Shown: in pieces, positions 1-13,243 of the stretch | Numbering within the stretch: the stretch's first letter is position 1 | Layout: every line of letters starts with the position of its first letter | Source of the DNA: Scatophagus argus | Taxonomy: Eukaryota; Chordata; Actinopteri; Scatophagidae | Length of the DNA: 64,000 nucleotides | Reading direction: 5' to 3' | Assembly (NCBI RefSeq): GCF_020382885.2 | Contig: NC_058512.1 | Location: 1,983,001-2,047,000 of the forward strand | Translations under genes and position numbers: made by a program | Notes under the pieces: generated by a model | Told to the model about the DNA's origin: nothing | Seen by the model: only the letters and a program-made list of their open reading frames with translations | Databases searched by the model: none

Positions 1-1600
<1,600 letters not shown>

Positions 1601-3724
1601 CCGTGTGTGGCTCAGAGATGGAGCTCATACCTCAGCGTGTGGCTCTGATTTAGTATTAGAAAGAAATGCATTATATCTTCACGTTTTAGTCTTCAACTTT
1701 ATGTCGTCCTATGTGTTTACACTGCGCTAAGCTCCGTATTGTTGATCAACAAAGCTAGCGGTTACCCCATGCTAAGCTAAGATTAGCATAAAACTAACCG
1801 GTTAGCTTGGCCAGTAACTGGTTAGCTTCTATTCATTTGTATCCGTCCGTCTTGTCTGACTTTCTGCCAGAAAGCAATAATAATCAAATTATACAAAAGC
1901 AATCTTTTGCTTAAGTACTCTCAAAGTCCTTTATTGAAAATCTGTCAATAAAAGTACAAAGTATTATGTGATCAAAGTATCAAGTGTAAAATTGTGTCCT
2001 ATTCTAATTACTTGTTACATGTAAGCAATATTTTAATGTTATACCATGTTGAGGTGAAGCTAAATTTAATTACTTTTAATACTGCTGTGTAAAATATTGC
2101 ACATTACCTGTTCATAAGACTTTTAAGCTGTAAAATAACAACAGTCGTTGAATGAAACTAGTTGGGTAAAACGCACCATTTTTCGCTCTGAAGAGTTGTG
2201 TACTTTAAGCAAAAAGCAGCAGATGATGAAAATACCAAAGTACCTCGCAGTCGTGACTCGGTGTAGTCAGTCACTGATAACAATAGTTCAGTCACTGATA
2301 ACAGCACACACACCCTGTCCAACAAAAGGCTCGTAGTTGTTTCTTGGACCCTCGTTGCTTCTACATGAACGTTCTCACCTCGGGCCAACCGGATGGTTTG
2401 CACTATGGAGAATGACTGTGTTGTTTTGCAGTTGCCCTCGGGCCCAACTGCTGGATTTCTGTTTTATCAGCTGGTTAGTTGCGTTCACCTTGAGCCCCAG
2501 GTGTAAACTAGCCTCTGAATGCCTACAGTTGAAACAGTAGGTTCACTATGGAAACATTTTGTGTCGTTTTTCTGGTTGAACTGTTGTGTGTGACTAAAGC
2601 AGCAGCTCTACTCCTTATGGCAGGTAATTTAACAGTGTTTAATATGAACCTAATGAGCAGATATGAGCATCTACTGATTTTCCTTTGATTATTTAGTTAA
2701 AAAATATATATATTTTTGGTTTGAACTGTTTGTTGCACAGTTAGAAGTTGGCAACTTGTGATGATGTTTGGGTAATTCTAACGGCATTTCTTGTAATTTT
2801 CTGAATTTTTAAAAACCAATCAATCAGTGAATTAATAAAGAAAATAATCAGCAGGTTCATCCACAATAAACAGTAAAGCCCTGCTTTTACATAAATGCAT
2901 GGCTCAGAATGATCTAATGATATGCATGCAAAAGAGTCACAGGGGACACTTTACTGCACTGAGTACTTTTACTCTGAATATTTTAAGTACATTTTCCTCA
3001 TTCATCTTAGAACCCTCTGTTTAAGTAACACTTTGAATGCAGGAATTAGAGGGCTGAAACACAAAACTTGGTCTCCTCCGACATCCCGGTTCAGCCACAC
3101 TTGTGGTGTTTTGTCATTCAGCGACAACTCAGCCAATGTTTGGCACCTCCTTTTGATCAGCACCAGGGGAACATTTCAGAGATTATTTTAAACCGCTTCA
3201 TTCATGCATAAACATACTGTTTGTCACCGTAATGACTTTATCTGCCTTTTTTCTTCCCATCTTCCTCCAGTTACAGTACCACCTGCTGCTCCTGCACAAC
3301 TGAGTTATCACAATCCTCATTTCAGCACACTCGCTCCATGCTGTGTAAATGATTTAGGCCCCCCTGGTTGAAAATCTTTACTATTGTCTCATTTTACTCT
3401 GCAGACAGCGCAGTTGAAGCGCAGTAATGACTGAGCCTATTCGCTCAGCATGGTGGTAACAGTAGGTGGGCTGAGAGGGGAAGACAGCAGCATGACACAC
3501 TGCCTTGAATAAAACAGAACCACACTGTAACAACCTGAGCTTTTATTCATTTTTAGGGACTTCTCTCTCACCGTATACCATTTAAATTTTAGACGTTCAT
3601 TATGTTAATAAGGTTCTTATCGCTTCTTGACTGGGAGTGCAAACATTTCATCGAGACACTTCATTTATTTTAGCCGCCGCTGTGTTCTCGTATGGGTGGC
3701 GATCTGTCAGTTGCTTGGTTGATA

Positions 3725-3945
3725 CTGAAATATCTCAACAATTATTTGACGGATTGCCATGGAATTTTTATTTGTTCATAGTCCCCAGAGGACAGATCAT
3801 CCTGATGCTGGTCATCCCTGAGTTTTCCTCTATGATGTTGATATGTGTGGCTTTTGAGTGAAATGTCTCTTGTTACAACTTTGGTGCTCCTCTGACATTA
3901 GATTTCCACGCCACCATCTGGTCATATTTTTCATTTGCCTAATAT
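3725..3945 (+). repeat. Dispersed repeat, GAAATATCTCAACAA family
   Basis: It begins with GAAATATCTCAACAATTATT, then has TTGCCATGGAATTTTTATT, GTCCCCAGAGGA and CGCCACCATCTGGTCA. Related sequence recurs at about 9470-9600, 11940-12150, 20070-20240, 26060-26340 (reverse) and 33540-33960 (reverse), often next to GTTAGCATGCTAAC blocks. From memory this is an abundant non-coding repeat of percomorph genomes; its class is uncertain to me. Confidence 0.6.
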
Positions 3946-4034
3946 TTTTGTTGATGACCAAAGAAACACTTCGGTTTTAGGCCTAGCTATAAACATGGCA
4001 GACAAACGCCAGACAACTCATGACAGAGCTGAGA

Positions 4035-4200
4035 GTATAGCTGTAAACTCTGAGGCTGTTCACGCTTACGGACTCAAAAACTACAATTCCTCAACTGGCC
4101 ACTAGAGGGCTGGCTCCAGAAGTGAGTCAGTCCCCTCAAGATCCCACTTTACAGTAGAAATAAACATGTTCTACAGCCTCGTACAAAAACGTTTTTGGTC
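4035..4200 (+). repeat. Dispersed repeat, CCACTAGAGG family
   Basis: The segment contains AAAAACTACAATTCCTCAAC, GGCCACTAGAGGGCTGGCTC, AGAAGTGAGTCAGTC and GTAGAAATAAACATG, in the order I recall from a common fish interspersed repeat. It has no coding potential. Confidence 0.5.
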
Positions 4201-4669
4201 TGTGTCGCTGGTCTCTGAATTCCTTGTTGGATTAGTAAGCTAACTGTGCGGAGTCATGTGAGAACGAGATGGCTGACGGCTGGAGACATCATAAAATGAG
4301 CCACTTCCTGTGTGGTACGGCAGCTATGTCGGCAGTGCGTGTACGCGCCTGCATTTGAAACCTCGTTAACGCATACGTTCACACAGCAGATGCTGTACAT
4401 CATATCTATTCTAAACCTTTAATTTCAGCTTTTGCAGTTTTTATGTGCATGACTTAAGGCGACTTGCATGTGCAGTTGACTGCATCTCACTGAATAAAAC
4501 CTGTGCAACATTTCTCACAACATACAGCATCGTATGTTAAATACTACTCAGGTATTCAGGCATAAAGAATGCTTTAAGATTCCCATTAACATGATTTCTA
4601 TGGATGGACTCTCTCTGCTCAGCTAAGATGGCCTGTACTGGGGATAATGACACTCACTCCTGGGGATAA

Positions 4670-4670
<1 letters not shown>

Positions 4671-4704
<34 letters not shown>
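4671..4704. repeat. (CA)n microsatellite
   Basis: About 17 uninterrupted CA units. Confidence 0.95.
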
Positions 4705-4705
<1 letters not shown>

Positions 4706-4740
4706 CACAAACCATACCATCCTTTCACGCTGTGCTCATT

Positions 4741-4860
4741 TGCATTCTCATCAGTATGCATGAAATTTCTCGCTGAACTTTAATACCCTAACTGCTGCAT
4801 AATACACTTTAATGAGCATAAAAGTGAGCATGACAATTAAAACTCGCATTAATCACTAAA
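4741..4860. promoter_or_regulatory. Candidate conserved non-coding block
   Basis: This AT-rich, non-repetitive stretch is dense in homeodomain-type TAAT/ATTA cores and has a TATGCATGAAAT POU-like motif. It resembles vertebrate conserved enhancers in composition only. Conservation was not tested. Confidence 0.3.
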
Positions 4861-4864
4861 CGCT

Positions 4865-5070
4865 GAGGGGTGAGGATGTGGGGGTGAGATGAGAATGAGA
4901 GAGAGGAGGGAGGGTGTGGGAGGATACTGAGGACTGGGGGATAAAGAGCACTCAAGAGAGGATGGGGTGGGGAGAAAAGAAATTGAAGTGAAAAATGAAG
5001 AAAGGTTGGATAGTAAAGAGCAGAAAGGAGGAGGAGGGGAGGAGGAGAAAAGCAAAGGAAGAAGGGATTG
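4865..5070. repeat. Polypurine tract (GA-rich)
   Basis: About 200 bases on the plus strand are almost entirely A and G, with few pyrimidines. A pyrimidine-rich tract of C/T runs follows at 5285-5335. Such tracts can adopt triplex structures. The antisense open frame across it is a by-product of the composition. Confidence 0.6.
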
Positions 5071-5819
5071 AGTGTGGAGGAGCTGGCAGAGGCATCACGA
5101 GGCCAACAGCAGACGGATGATGTGTTTTTATCTCAAAGGTGTGTGGAGCGGCGCTGCTTCCTGTTGGTCCACCTCGGTGCCTTTTTCCTTTATCCTTTCT
5201 ATCGTTTCCTGTTTCCTCACTTTGTCCTCCTCAAAGACTGACGGGGAGGATTATGTTCCCTGATAATGAAAACCAAGCAGTTCTTTGCACCTTTACCCCT
5301 CCTCCCCTCTCCTCCCCCCCTCCCCTCTCCTCCCCTCACGCTGCGTCCCCTCTTTGGCACAGATTATTTGGTGGTTATGAATATTCAGAAACATTTCGAT
5401 GTCTCACACCCGCTTGAAAAAACAACACTAACAAGCTCAGTTGTGATTTCACCAGCAAAGTGCCGCCTGAAACCTCACTGTCACGCCGGGTCGAGCATGT
5501 TTATGGTTGTTCGGGGGGAAATTCTACTTGTGACTGCATTACATTCGTCTGACAGCTTCAGCAGTTACTTCTCAGATAAAAAATTTAGATCAAAATCATA
5601 TGATGAGAGTATAAAATAACATACGCCATTAAAGACTTTTTCCAAGCTTCTTGTCATGGTTCAGGTGCCAGCAGAAAGACTTTTCTGAAGTAACTACTGA
5701 ACACCCAAAGTGATCCAATAACTCACACAGAATAGTGAAAATTAAAAATCTAAGCTATGAAAATGAATTTGTGTATCAAAGCTTAGTTTGTCATTTGATC
5801 CTTACCAGTCAATCATCTG

Positions 5820-5885
5820 ATGACCCCTCAGGTTTATCAGGTGACCCTGTGGGAGGGGCCTGACCCCTCAGGTTTGGAGCCACTG
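5820..5885 (-). mobile_element. Fragment of hAT-type non-autonomous element
   Basis: Read on the minus strand it begins CAGTGGCTCCAAACCTGAGG and continues with GGGTCAGGCCCC. CAGTGG(T/C)TCC termini are typical of hAT elements. Related pieces lie at about 14458 (plus) and 35865-35893 (minus). Only end fragments are visible. Confidence 0.45.
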
Positions 5886-6523
5886 CACTTAAATACTGTA
5901 TAGAAGTAAGTTGACACCAGAATAGCAGTTACAGAGTTTCATGAATTAGCACTTGGAAAGGACTGACTGAAGATGAAGATTCGGTGACGTTCTGTTTAAT
6001 TAAAACTGTGAATTAGTTTTAAAACCTGAAGCGATCTGAAAGACTTCCCCGTCTGAATTGTATCTCATAAAAAAGTAGTTTGAAAATATAATATCATATG
6101 TTTTCAGAAACTGAGTTTCATTCAATTCAAGGAGCTGATGGGGTCTGCAGAGGTCTGAAGAGTTACAGACGATGTAAAATCATCATATTAACAATCTAAT
6201 TAGGTCATATATAACATTATCAGTCCCAGGTGCCCCTCTAATGCTTTATTTTTGTCGGTAATGTACTCAGAATTTAGTGAAGAATCTAAATGTTTCTTTC
6301 ACCACCGCAGAAAACCCACAAAACACAAAAATTCACATCCAGCAAAAACTCAAATACCTAAAATACTTAGTGTTTCCCTTAACATGTTAATTACAGCAGT
6401 TAAATAAAGATGTCCTCACACACACACACACACACACTGAGCTCATAATCTAATCACCGTTTTTGTTGCAGAGTTGACATATTTCTTACAGTGTCTGACC
6501 CCTTTGTCCTCCCTTTACAGAAT

Positions 6524-6526
<3 letters not shown>

Positions 6527-6576
<50 letters not shown>

Positions 6577-6578
6577 GT
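6527..6578. repeat. (TG)n microsatellite
   Basis: A long TG run with one GC interruption near the end. A second, imperfect TG-rich patch follows at about 6698-6740. Confidence 0.95.
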
Positions 6579-7729
6579 CAGGAGGAGGCATAATAAAAAC
6601 TCCATCTGCATTTCCATAAATCAGGGAGGCAGGATTGTTGTCACCCAGCAGAGGGGCCTGAGAGCAGGGCCCTGGGGCCTGTAGGGATTATAAACCAGTG
6701 TGTGTGTGAGAGTGTGAGTGTGTGTGAGTGTGTGTGAGTAGCAGTGCCCACTACTCATCGCCTGTGCTGCATACAAATAATGTTTAAAACATATCTCATC
6801 TTCTTGTCTCCTTTCCTGTTTCTGTCCTCCCTCTCCTCTCCTACCTTAACACCTCCAGACTACGTGCCAAAGATTTAAAGTAACATTTCAAAGTATTTTC
6901 GGCTTTATTGGTAAAGTATGTGCACACGCATACTTTTTACAGTTTTAAGTTGCTCTCAGTGTTGCACACTGATCCAAGAACAGTTTGCAGGAAGAGAGAA
7001 ATAGGTACAAGTTCCTCAGCCTCCATGTTAGCAGATTTCATTTCATTTGGCTGCAGTCTTCCACCTCACCACTAGATGTCACTAAACCCTGCACACTGGA
7101 CCTTTAATTAGCTTGTCACTGGCTCACGATGGCAGCAAGCAGCCCGTACCATAATAATTAATAATTCATGCTATAATGCTAATACAAGACTATTAATATA
7201 ATAATAATGTGAGCTATGTACCGGACATGATTTTTAAAATGAGAAGTCAAAATTAATAATTGATTACATGCAGCTGCTTAATAAATGTTTCAATGATCCG
7301 CCTGCTTTCAAAATCCGTTAGTGTAACACTCTTGAGTGCAGACGGGCGCCACCTCAGCTTAGTTTTACTCATACTTGTACTCATTTTTGAAGTAACATCC
7401 AGCTCATTCCCAACTTTTGTGAGATGAGTCATCAGAAAAGCCGCCTCTCCCACCGATGAGATCCTGAACACAATTTTCTACCAAAGTTAGGACAGTTTTA
7501 GAGTTAATTAAGTTTTAGAGCATTAAATAAATTGACTTTCAAAACTTTAAATATGATTGTTGAATATTTTATGCCACAGATATTTGGATTTGACTTTAAA
7601 GCACCCGTTCTGATTTCCACACATATTCTACATGAAGTCCCAAACGTGTCAGCTCCTAATTGCACTTACATTACAGCCAGTTGCTCTCACATTGTGGTCA
7701 AGAGTCAAATCTAAACAGTAAATCTCTAT

Positions 7730-7900
7730 TTTAGGGCTGCAACTAGCAGTTATGCTCGTGATCGATTCATCCGCGGGCTTTTTTACCGATTAATCGATTT
7801 GTCAGGGGAAAAAAGCTCTGAAAAGCTGCGGCCGTCAAAAGTTTGGCCTTTTTGTGAAGACAAATTTACAAAACATTTGCTCCTGGACAGACTAACCGAT
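7730..7900 (+). repeat. Dispersed repeat, TTAGGGCTGCAACTA family
   Basis: The stretch starts TTTTAGGGCTGCAACTAGCA and contains ACCGATTAATCGATTTGTC. This matches a fish repeat I know by its opening TAGGGCTGCAACTAACGATT. A diverged relative lies at about 25545-25650. Confidence 0.5.
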
Positions 7901-7979
7901 CAGTGATATCAGGGAATTGTTTTAAAAACTGAACTTTTATTTCCTTATTCTCCATTTAACCGGCTGGTTGAAGACAGGA

Positions 7980-8540
7980 CCGGGGGATGTGATGGAGGAA
8001 GGCAACCCAGAACCTCCGGGCGCGTCGCTGAGACTCAAATGCGTCTCAGAGCGCATCATTTAACCCTCAGACTGCCGCTCCTAAACGGTAATCAGAAACT
8101 TTCACAAGGAGTTTCTGCAGATCTCGTCTCGGTGTGAGGGACGTGTCGTCGTCCCCCCGTCGCCCCCCTCAGAGCGCGCGCCGTGGGCGTTTTAACGTGA
8201 GCCCGCGTCCCTCCTGATCCGATCCAGCGGGTTTGCGGTGGTGAAACTGATCCCTGCGGCGGACGCGCTGACGGGCCCTGAGGAGCTCGGCTGCATTAGG
8301 AGGAAGAGAAGAAGACAGCGAGGCCTTTCTGTTTGTTCTGCCTCTAAATAATACAGCACCATGACAGCCAGCAAACAAACGCGTTTGTGTGGCGCACAGC
8401 AGACCGGGGATGGGATCCGACACGGAGGGACGCTTCACTTACAGATGACAGTGGAAACGTCTTTTATTTTGGGATGTTTTGCTGGCTGTTAAACGCTGAT
8501 GGGAGTGAAACCAGCGGGGACGAAGGCAGCAGCGAAGAAG
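7980..8540. promoter_or_regulatory. Isolated CpG-rich island
   Basis: This GC-rich stretch is dense in CpG (for example GGGCGCGTCGCTG and GAGCGCGCGCCGTGGGCG) and sits inside AT-rich intergenic DNA about 7 kb upstream of zswim6. A minus-strand frame of 89 codons crosses it, but I recognise no protein in it. It could be a distal promoter, a non-coding RNA start or an enhancer. Confidence 0.4.
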
Positions 8541-8619
8541 AGCTCAGTGTTTGACCACTAAAGCAACCGGAAGCCTGCGAGCGACGAACCGCAGCTCTGG
8601 GCTCGGCTCCCAGTTGGAC

Positions 8620-9135
8620 GCACTTTCTTTTATTTTGATATTTGCCAGCATAAAATATCTTCTAACTTTTCTTTTTTTAAACTTAATTGCATAGCTTGAG
8701 GGTGAACAAAACAAATGACAACCAAGTGATTGTATCCAAACTCCCTGAATGTGATTAAACATAAATGTGTATGTGTCGGCGGGGAGATTTGGCCCTGAAT
8801 AATTGACAATCGTTATTATATTGCTGTAGGAATTATTCTGCCTTAAAATACTCATTTCGGTCCGCATGTGTTTCTTAACATTCATGCATCTGAAAAATAA
8901 TTGAAAGGCCTGCGCTCTGCTGAATATTTCATCCACCTCTGCCTCTTTTCCCAAATTTTCACAGGCTGAACGATGGCTTTTGCACCCAAAAAAAGGAGGA
9001 TATGAATTTTTCAGATATTTTAAATAATTAAGCCCAAAGTGTTTGGGGCGGCAAAGCCCTGATAAACTAATCTGAGACGGAGGAGAGAGAGAAAAGGGTC
9101 TGAGAGGGACATTAGAAATTTATTATTTTATCAGC
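8620..9135. promoter_or_regulatory. Candidate conserved non-coding block beside the CpG island
   Basis: This AT-rich, non-repetitive DNA contains TGAATAATTGACAATCG, GAATTATTCTGCC and TTTATTATTTTATCAGCGG. TAAT cores, a SOX-like ACAAT and a GATA-like TTATC motif occur close together. Its composition suggests an enhancer, but conservation was not tested. Confidence 0.3.
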
Positions 9136-10309
9136 GGCTATTTATTATTAACACAGAGCGATCCCATTAGCATTCCCAGACAAAGGCACTCCTGGGAGGA
9201 CGCCCCGTGGACCTCAAGGTGATGCATGAAAGGCAGGAAGTTACAGGATCTGCGCACCAGCCAAAGTCCTTCAGTCTGCGAAGTCAGCGGGACGCCTTCA
9301 GGTGTCTTGACGCGGGTCTTGTGAGCGGACGGCAGATTTAACACATGAAAACGAATCGCCCTGACGTCACAGAGTCACGTGCTGGACGCTTGACGTTGAA
9401 ATGGGAATTTTACCAAACTAGATGGATATTAAAATCTTTTGTTTTCCTTGCTGTACTCCAGACCCGAACATCAACAGCTTCTGGAGGAACTTGCGCTTTT
9501 CCATTCACGGTCCCCAGAGGATGGACACCAATGACTTCAGCATCCTCCCGACTGATCCTCTAGCGCCACCACGTGGTCGACATCGGTCTTTGGGTTTTAA
9601 TCGATCACGGCTGAGATGACTCGATTGTTCTCAGACGTTAACTAAGCAGTTAGTTTAGCCCCAATGCCTGAATTCCCTGAATGCCACCAAGCTGCTCGTT
9701 GGAGCCTGCGCATAAGCAACACAAACCCAACTAGTGCTGACACATCAGAAAAGAGTTTTGAGAGTTTTGCATCACTAACAGTTACAGTAAGAGATATCAG
9801 CCACATGTTTTTTGTCAGGAAGACCAGATCTTAGGGTGGCAAAGCAAAACCACGATCTGAAGATGGTCTTTGGGAATTCTTACTTTCGTAAGATGTCACT
9901 CAAGGTGAATCCGTCCTGCTGATTAATGTCTGATGTTCTCCAACAACAGTTTACACTTCAGTTTGCTCACAGATTCATTACACTCATCAGCTTCTGTAAG
10001 GAGGTTGTTGGTCGCACACGAGAACGACAAAACCTCCAACACAAAAACACAGCAAGCTGGAAAAATTAATCCCAAAATGTATTTATGACAGTCTTCTGTC
10101 TTGGATAGTTTTGGACCAACAACAACAAAAACCTGATTAGTTTCCTACCTTGGATCAGTCCAGCATCCAGATGTGCAGACACGATGAGGCCTGAACACCA
10201 GAGTGACACCAGATTTCTCCTGCTTCACCGTCCACACAATTAACACAACTCGTTTTCACCATTTTCTAATTAAACTGTCTCCATGTGTCAACTGGCCTTT
10301 TACATTTCT

Positions 10310-10312
<3 letters not shown>

Positions 10313-10362
<50 letters not shown>
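10313..10362. repeat. (CA)n microsatellite
   Basis: About 25 CA units. The adjoining open frame with a His/Thr repeat is an artefact of it. Confidence 0.95.
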
Positions 10363-10364
<2 letters not shown>

Positions 10365-11035
10365 TACCTTAAAGCACAGTTCAAACGTACACAATCCGCC
10401 TCATAAGCGTCACCACAGCCGCCATGTTGACTGACTTTGGAAGGTCATAAAATCAAAACAATCGCTTTTCTGTTTGCAGCTTGTACTGCCCCCAAGTGGC
10501 CAAAAAGGAGATGAGCACAGGATTACAAAAATCACACGTGCTTTGGCTTGTGGGATTTCACCATCATTAAGCAACAAAGGTAAATAAAGAAAAAGAATTT
10601 GTCATTTTCTTCTTTGCTTTGTAAAACAAAGGGCTTTGAAACAGAATTTAAACCTTTATGCTGTGATATAAATTTTACAGAAACCATTACTGAACAAATA
10701 ACATAACTCCCACCTAATGAAACATTTATTTTGAGACTCTCCTTTTGGATTCTGGTCTAGTGTTTTCTGTGGTGGTGGTGGGCAGGTGGGTGGTGTTTGG
10801 GCAAGGCTGGACTCTTTGAAGCCTTCAGGGTCTGTCAAAACGTACAAAGACTGAGGAAAGTCAAGCGTGACCAGACAGAGAGGTGTGTAAGAGGAAAAAA
10901 GATCCAATATCTGTCAGCTCCATGTAAGAGAGCACCTACACTGATGGGTGGAGGAGTCGCCCCCTCCTCTCACGAATCCCATGAGAGGGGAGGAGAACAG
11001 CTGAGAAAGACATCCTAACCCACCCCCATCTCGGC

Positions 11036-11039
<4 letters not shown>

Positions 11040-11090
<51 letters not shown>
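11040..11090. repeat. (CA)n microsatellite
   Basis: About 25 CA units, uninterrupted. Confidence 0.95.
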
Positions 11091-11093
<3 letters not shown>

Positions 11094-11471
11094 CCTTTGT
11101 GAAAATATCCTAAATTCAATCAGGATCTGCAAATTTCATGAGCTGTCCGTCCTCCTCCTGAATTTCTTAAGAGGGCGTCAGACCAATCTGGGCCATGACA
11201 TCGGACACTCCGGGCTGAAGCTGACTTCTCTCTGTTATTAGGAGACGAATGTGTTCTTATCTCACACCCTCGCTGCCTCTCTGCTCGCACTGCGACCGCT
11301 CTCTGCTGCCGCCGCCCGCAAAATCTCATTACACTCGAAATTTAAGGGGGGAAATGTAACACCACGGGATTGCCTATTATCCTCCGGTGCTCGGAGGGGA
11401 ATCGAATGGAGAGGAGAAAAAGCTAAGAGCCTACAGCAGTGCTCGCAGTCTCTGTGAAGATGTACCATTAA

Positions 11472-11923
11472 TTGTATAAAGATGGCCGACGCAACTCCTC
11501 TTCCTCCCTCTGTACAAAAGCGAAGCCAAAAAAATCCCTCGTACGATTGCCGCCATCTTGTTCTGGTGACATCATTTGGAGCCAGAGTCTTTGCAGTAGT
11601 GATCAGGAGGTGGAGCTGTGGCGTCAAGTTCCCGCCTATATACTGGTCTGAGCCAATCGGGAGCCAATCGTAACATTTCAACCCCTTTTTTATAGCATCA
11701 AATAACTAATTAAAACCAAACATCAGAAACATTAACACTTGAACAAACATCAGAGGAATAAGAACTAGAGAGAAACCATCTTTGGGAAAAATTTATTTGA
11801 CGTGTAGATTTTAGTTGAAGGGGGAAGGGTTTATGAGCTGTACTGCAGCCAGCCACCAGGGGGCACCCAGATGTTTGTGCTTCAGTATTGGGGAGCTCTC
11901 ATGTCGTCCATCTTTGTATACAG
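11472..11923. mobile_element. MITE-like element with inverted terminal repeats
   Basis: The left end reads TTGTATAAAGATGGCCGAC. The right end, on the opposite strand, reads CTGTATACAAAGATGGACGAC, so the ends form an imperfect inverted repeat of about 19-21 bases. The 450-bp interior has no open frame of interest and includes CCGCCATCTTG and CACCAGGGGGCACCCAGATG. It matches my memory of a high-copy fish repeat that begins with 'tgtataaagatggacgac'. The superfamily is not certain. Confidence 0.55.
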
Positions 11924-12439
11924 TCAGTGAGTTGTATTTTTCACAGTGACGCAGTGAGCCAAATGCTAATGTCAGCATGCTAACACATTCATAAAACTAA
12001 CTGTGCTAACAAGGTGATGTTTAGCGAGTTCCCCATCTCACCACTTTGGTTTAGCATGTTAGCACAGCATATGTCACGCACTAAACGCATACATTTAAAG
12101 TTAAATCTGAAGTGCAGAACAGATTGAAAGTTTGGCCTGATGATGGCGTCGAAAGGTCAATGGATGAGCAAAACGATTACGTAGCGTGGGAAGTCAGAGA
12201 GCAGGAAACTGGCAGCTGGTAGTTTCAACTTGTTTGTTTGGAGGAAATATAAATGAAAATTATTTGGGATTTGAATTTTGAAGAAACACTTTGAAGAGAC
12301 ATTGAGGCATTTTGCTAAAGCTCTCCTCTTCATCCTTTTATTTCTCTGTTTTCCGTTCAGCTTCTGAAGGAGGAGAATCTGTGGGCTCGACCTCCGTCGT
12401 GCAGACGGTGCAGAGGATTCTGGGTAATGTCAGTGGAAA

Positions 12440-12690
12440 TACGCCTGGAGTGGCGAAGCTCCTCTGTGACCAAATACTCATCACTTCCCTCACCCAAAAG
12501 AACCCATTAATATTTCAAATTAATGCAAATAACCTTAAATGATGAATAATTGCCCCCATATCAAAATTCAATTACTGTTTAAACAGTGACGAATTGCTGA
12601 TTGAAAATTATGAATAATTTCTTTGACAGACTGAGACGGAGTGAAAGGTAAAATGGGAGAACAAAAGGAGGATCTCACAAAGCACTTGCA
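12440..12690. promoter_or_regulatory. Candidate conserved non-coding block with octamer motif
   Basis: Non-repetitive AT-rich DNA in which an exact POU octamer ATGCAAAT (near 12522) sits in AATTAATGCAAATAACC. TGATGAATAATTG, AAAATTCAATTACTG and ATTATGAATAATTTC lie close by. The clustering is typical of developmental enhancers. No conservation test was possible. Confidence 0.35.
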
Positions 12691-13207
12691 TATGAATATA
12701 TCACCTTTTCACTGTGCGGCGCGAAATGTTCTCCATTAGATAAAAGACAATTAACTTTGATTTTTGAACAGGAACAAATGTCATATTTTCATTTGAGATG
12801 CGCAAAAAATACCAAAAAGCCCCCGAGAGCCACAGAGCAGGTTTGTACAAGAAGTAAAACAAAGTAAAAGATGAATAAACACACAAAACTGCCGTTTGGT
12901 TTTTCTGTGAGGTCACGGAAACGTCACGAGGTTCCTCCTCAACGTCTGACAAAACTGTTTCATTTGTTGTTTCTTTTTGGGTTATGTTAACCAAATTTCT
13001 TTTTCATTTTCCGCTTTGACATTCTCTCCTTCTGTCTCGGAGAAACTTAAGCAGAATATTAAAAACATCAGGATGCTGGTGATCCATCAGGTCTTCAGCT
13101 TCAGCTCTCTGGTAACATAATGAGTTTCCCAGCACCCACCTGTTCTGTCTGTTAGTGTGAAACACACCTGGCTGATGGCTAACGCTGCACCTGTGCACTC
13201 ACTCGCA

Positions 13208-13208
<1 letters not shown>

Positions 13209-13241
<33 letters not shown>
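13209..13241. repeat. (TG)n microsatellite
   Basis: About 16 TG units. Confidence 0.95.

Positions 13242-13243
<2 letters not shown>

Larger units (their letters stand above)
1601..4660. other. Gene-free stretch with dispersed repeats
   Basis: No convincing exon was seen. Around 1740-1830 there is a run of GCTAGC/AGCTAAG-type motifs. Around 1900-2110 lies a repeat rich in AAGTACTT and TTTAATACTGCTG, of a type seen several more times in the window. Around 3725-3945 and 4035-4200 are two further dispersed fish-type repeats (see separate entries). The short open frames are chance. Confidence 0.5.

Noticed and set aside
4849-5055. Ser/Pro-rich minus-strand frame
   Set aside because: Direct product of the polypurine tract.
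8169-8438. 89-codon minus-strand frame across the CpG island
   Set aside because: No recognisable domain, and high GC removes stop codons; treated as regulatory DNA.
10203-10406. Frame with a His/Thr repeat, and similar Val/Cys repeat frames at 10914, 13157 and 57869
   Set aside because: Translation of CA/TG microsatellites.
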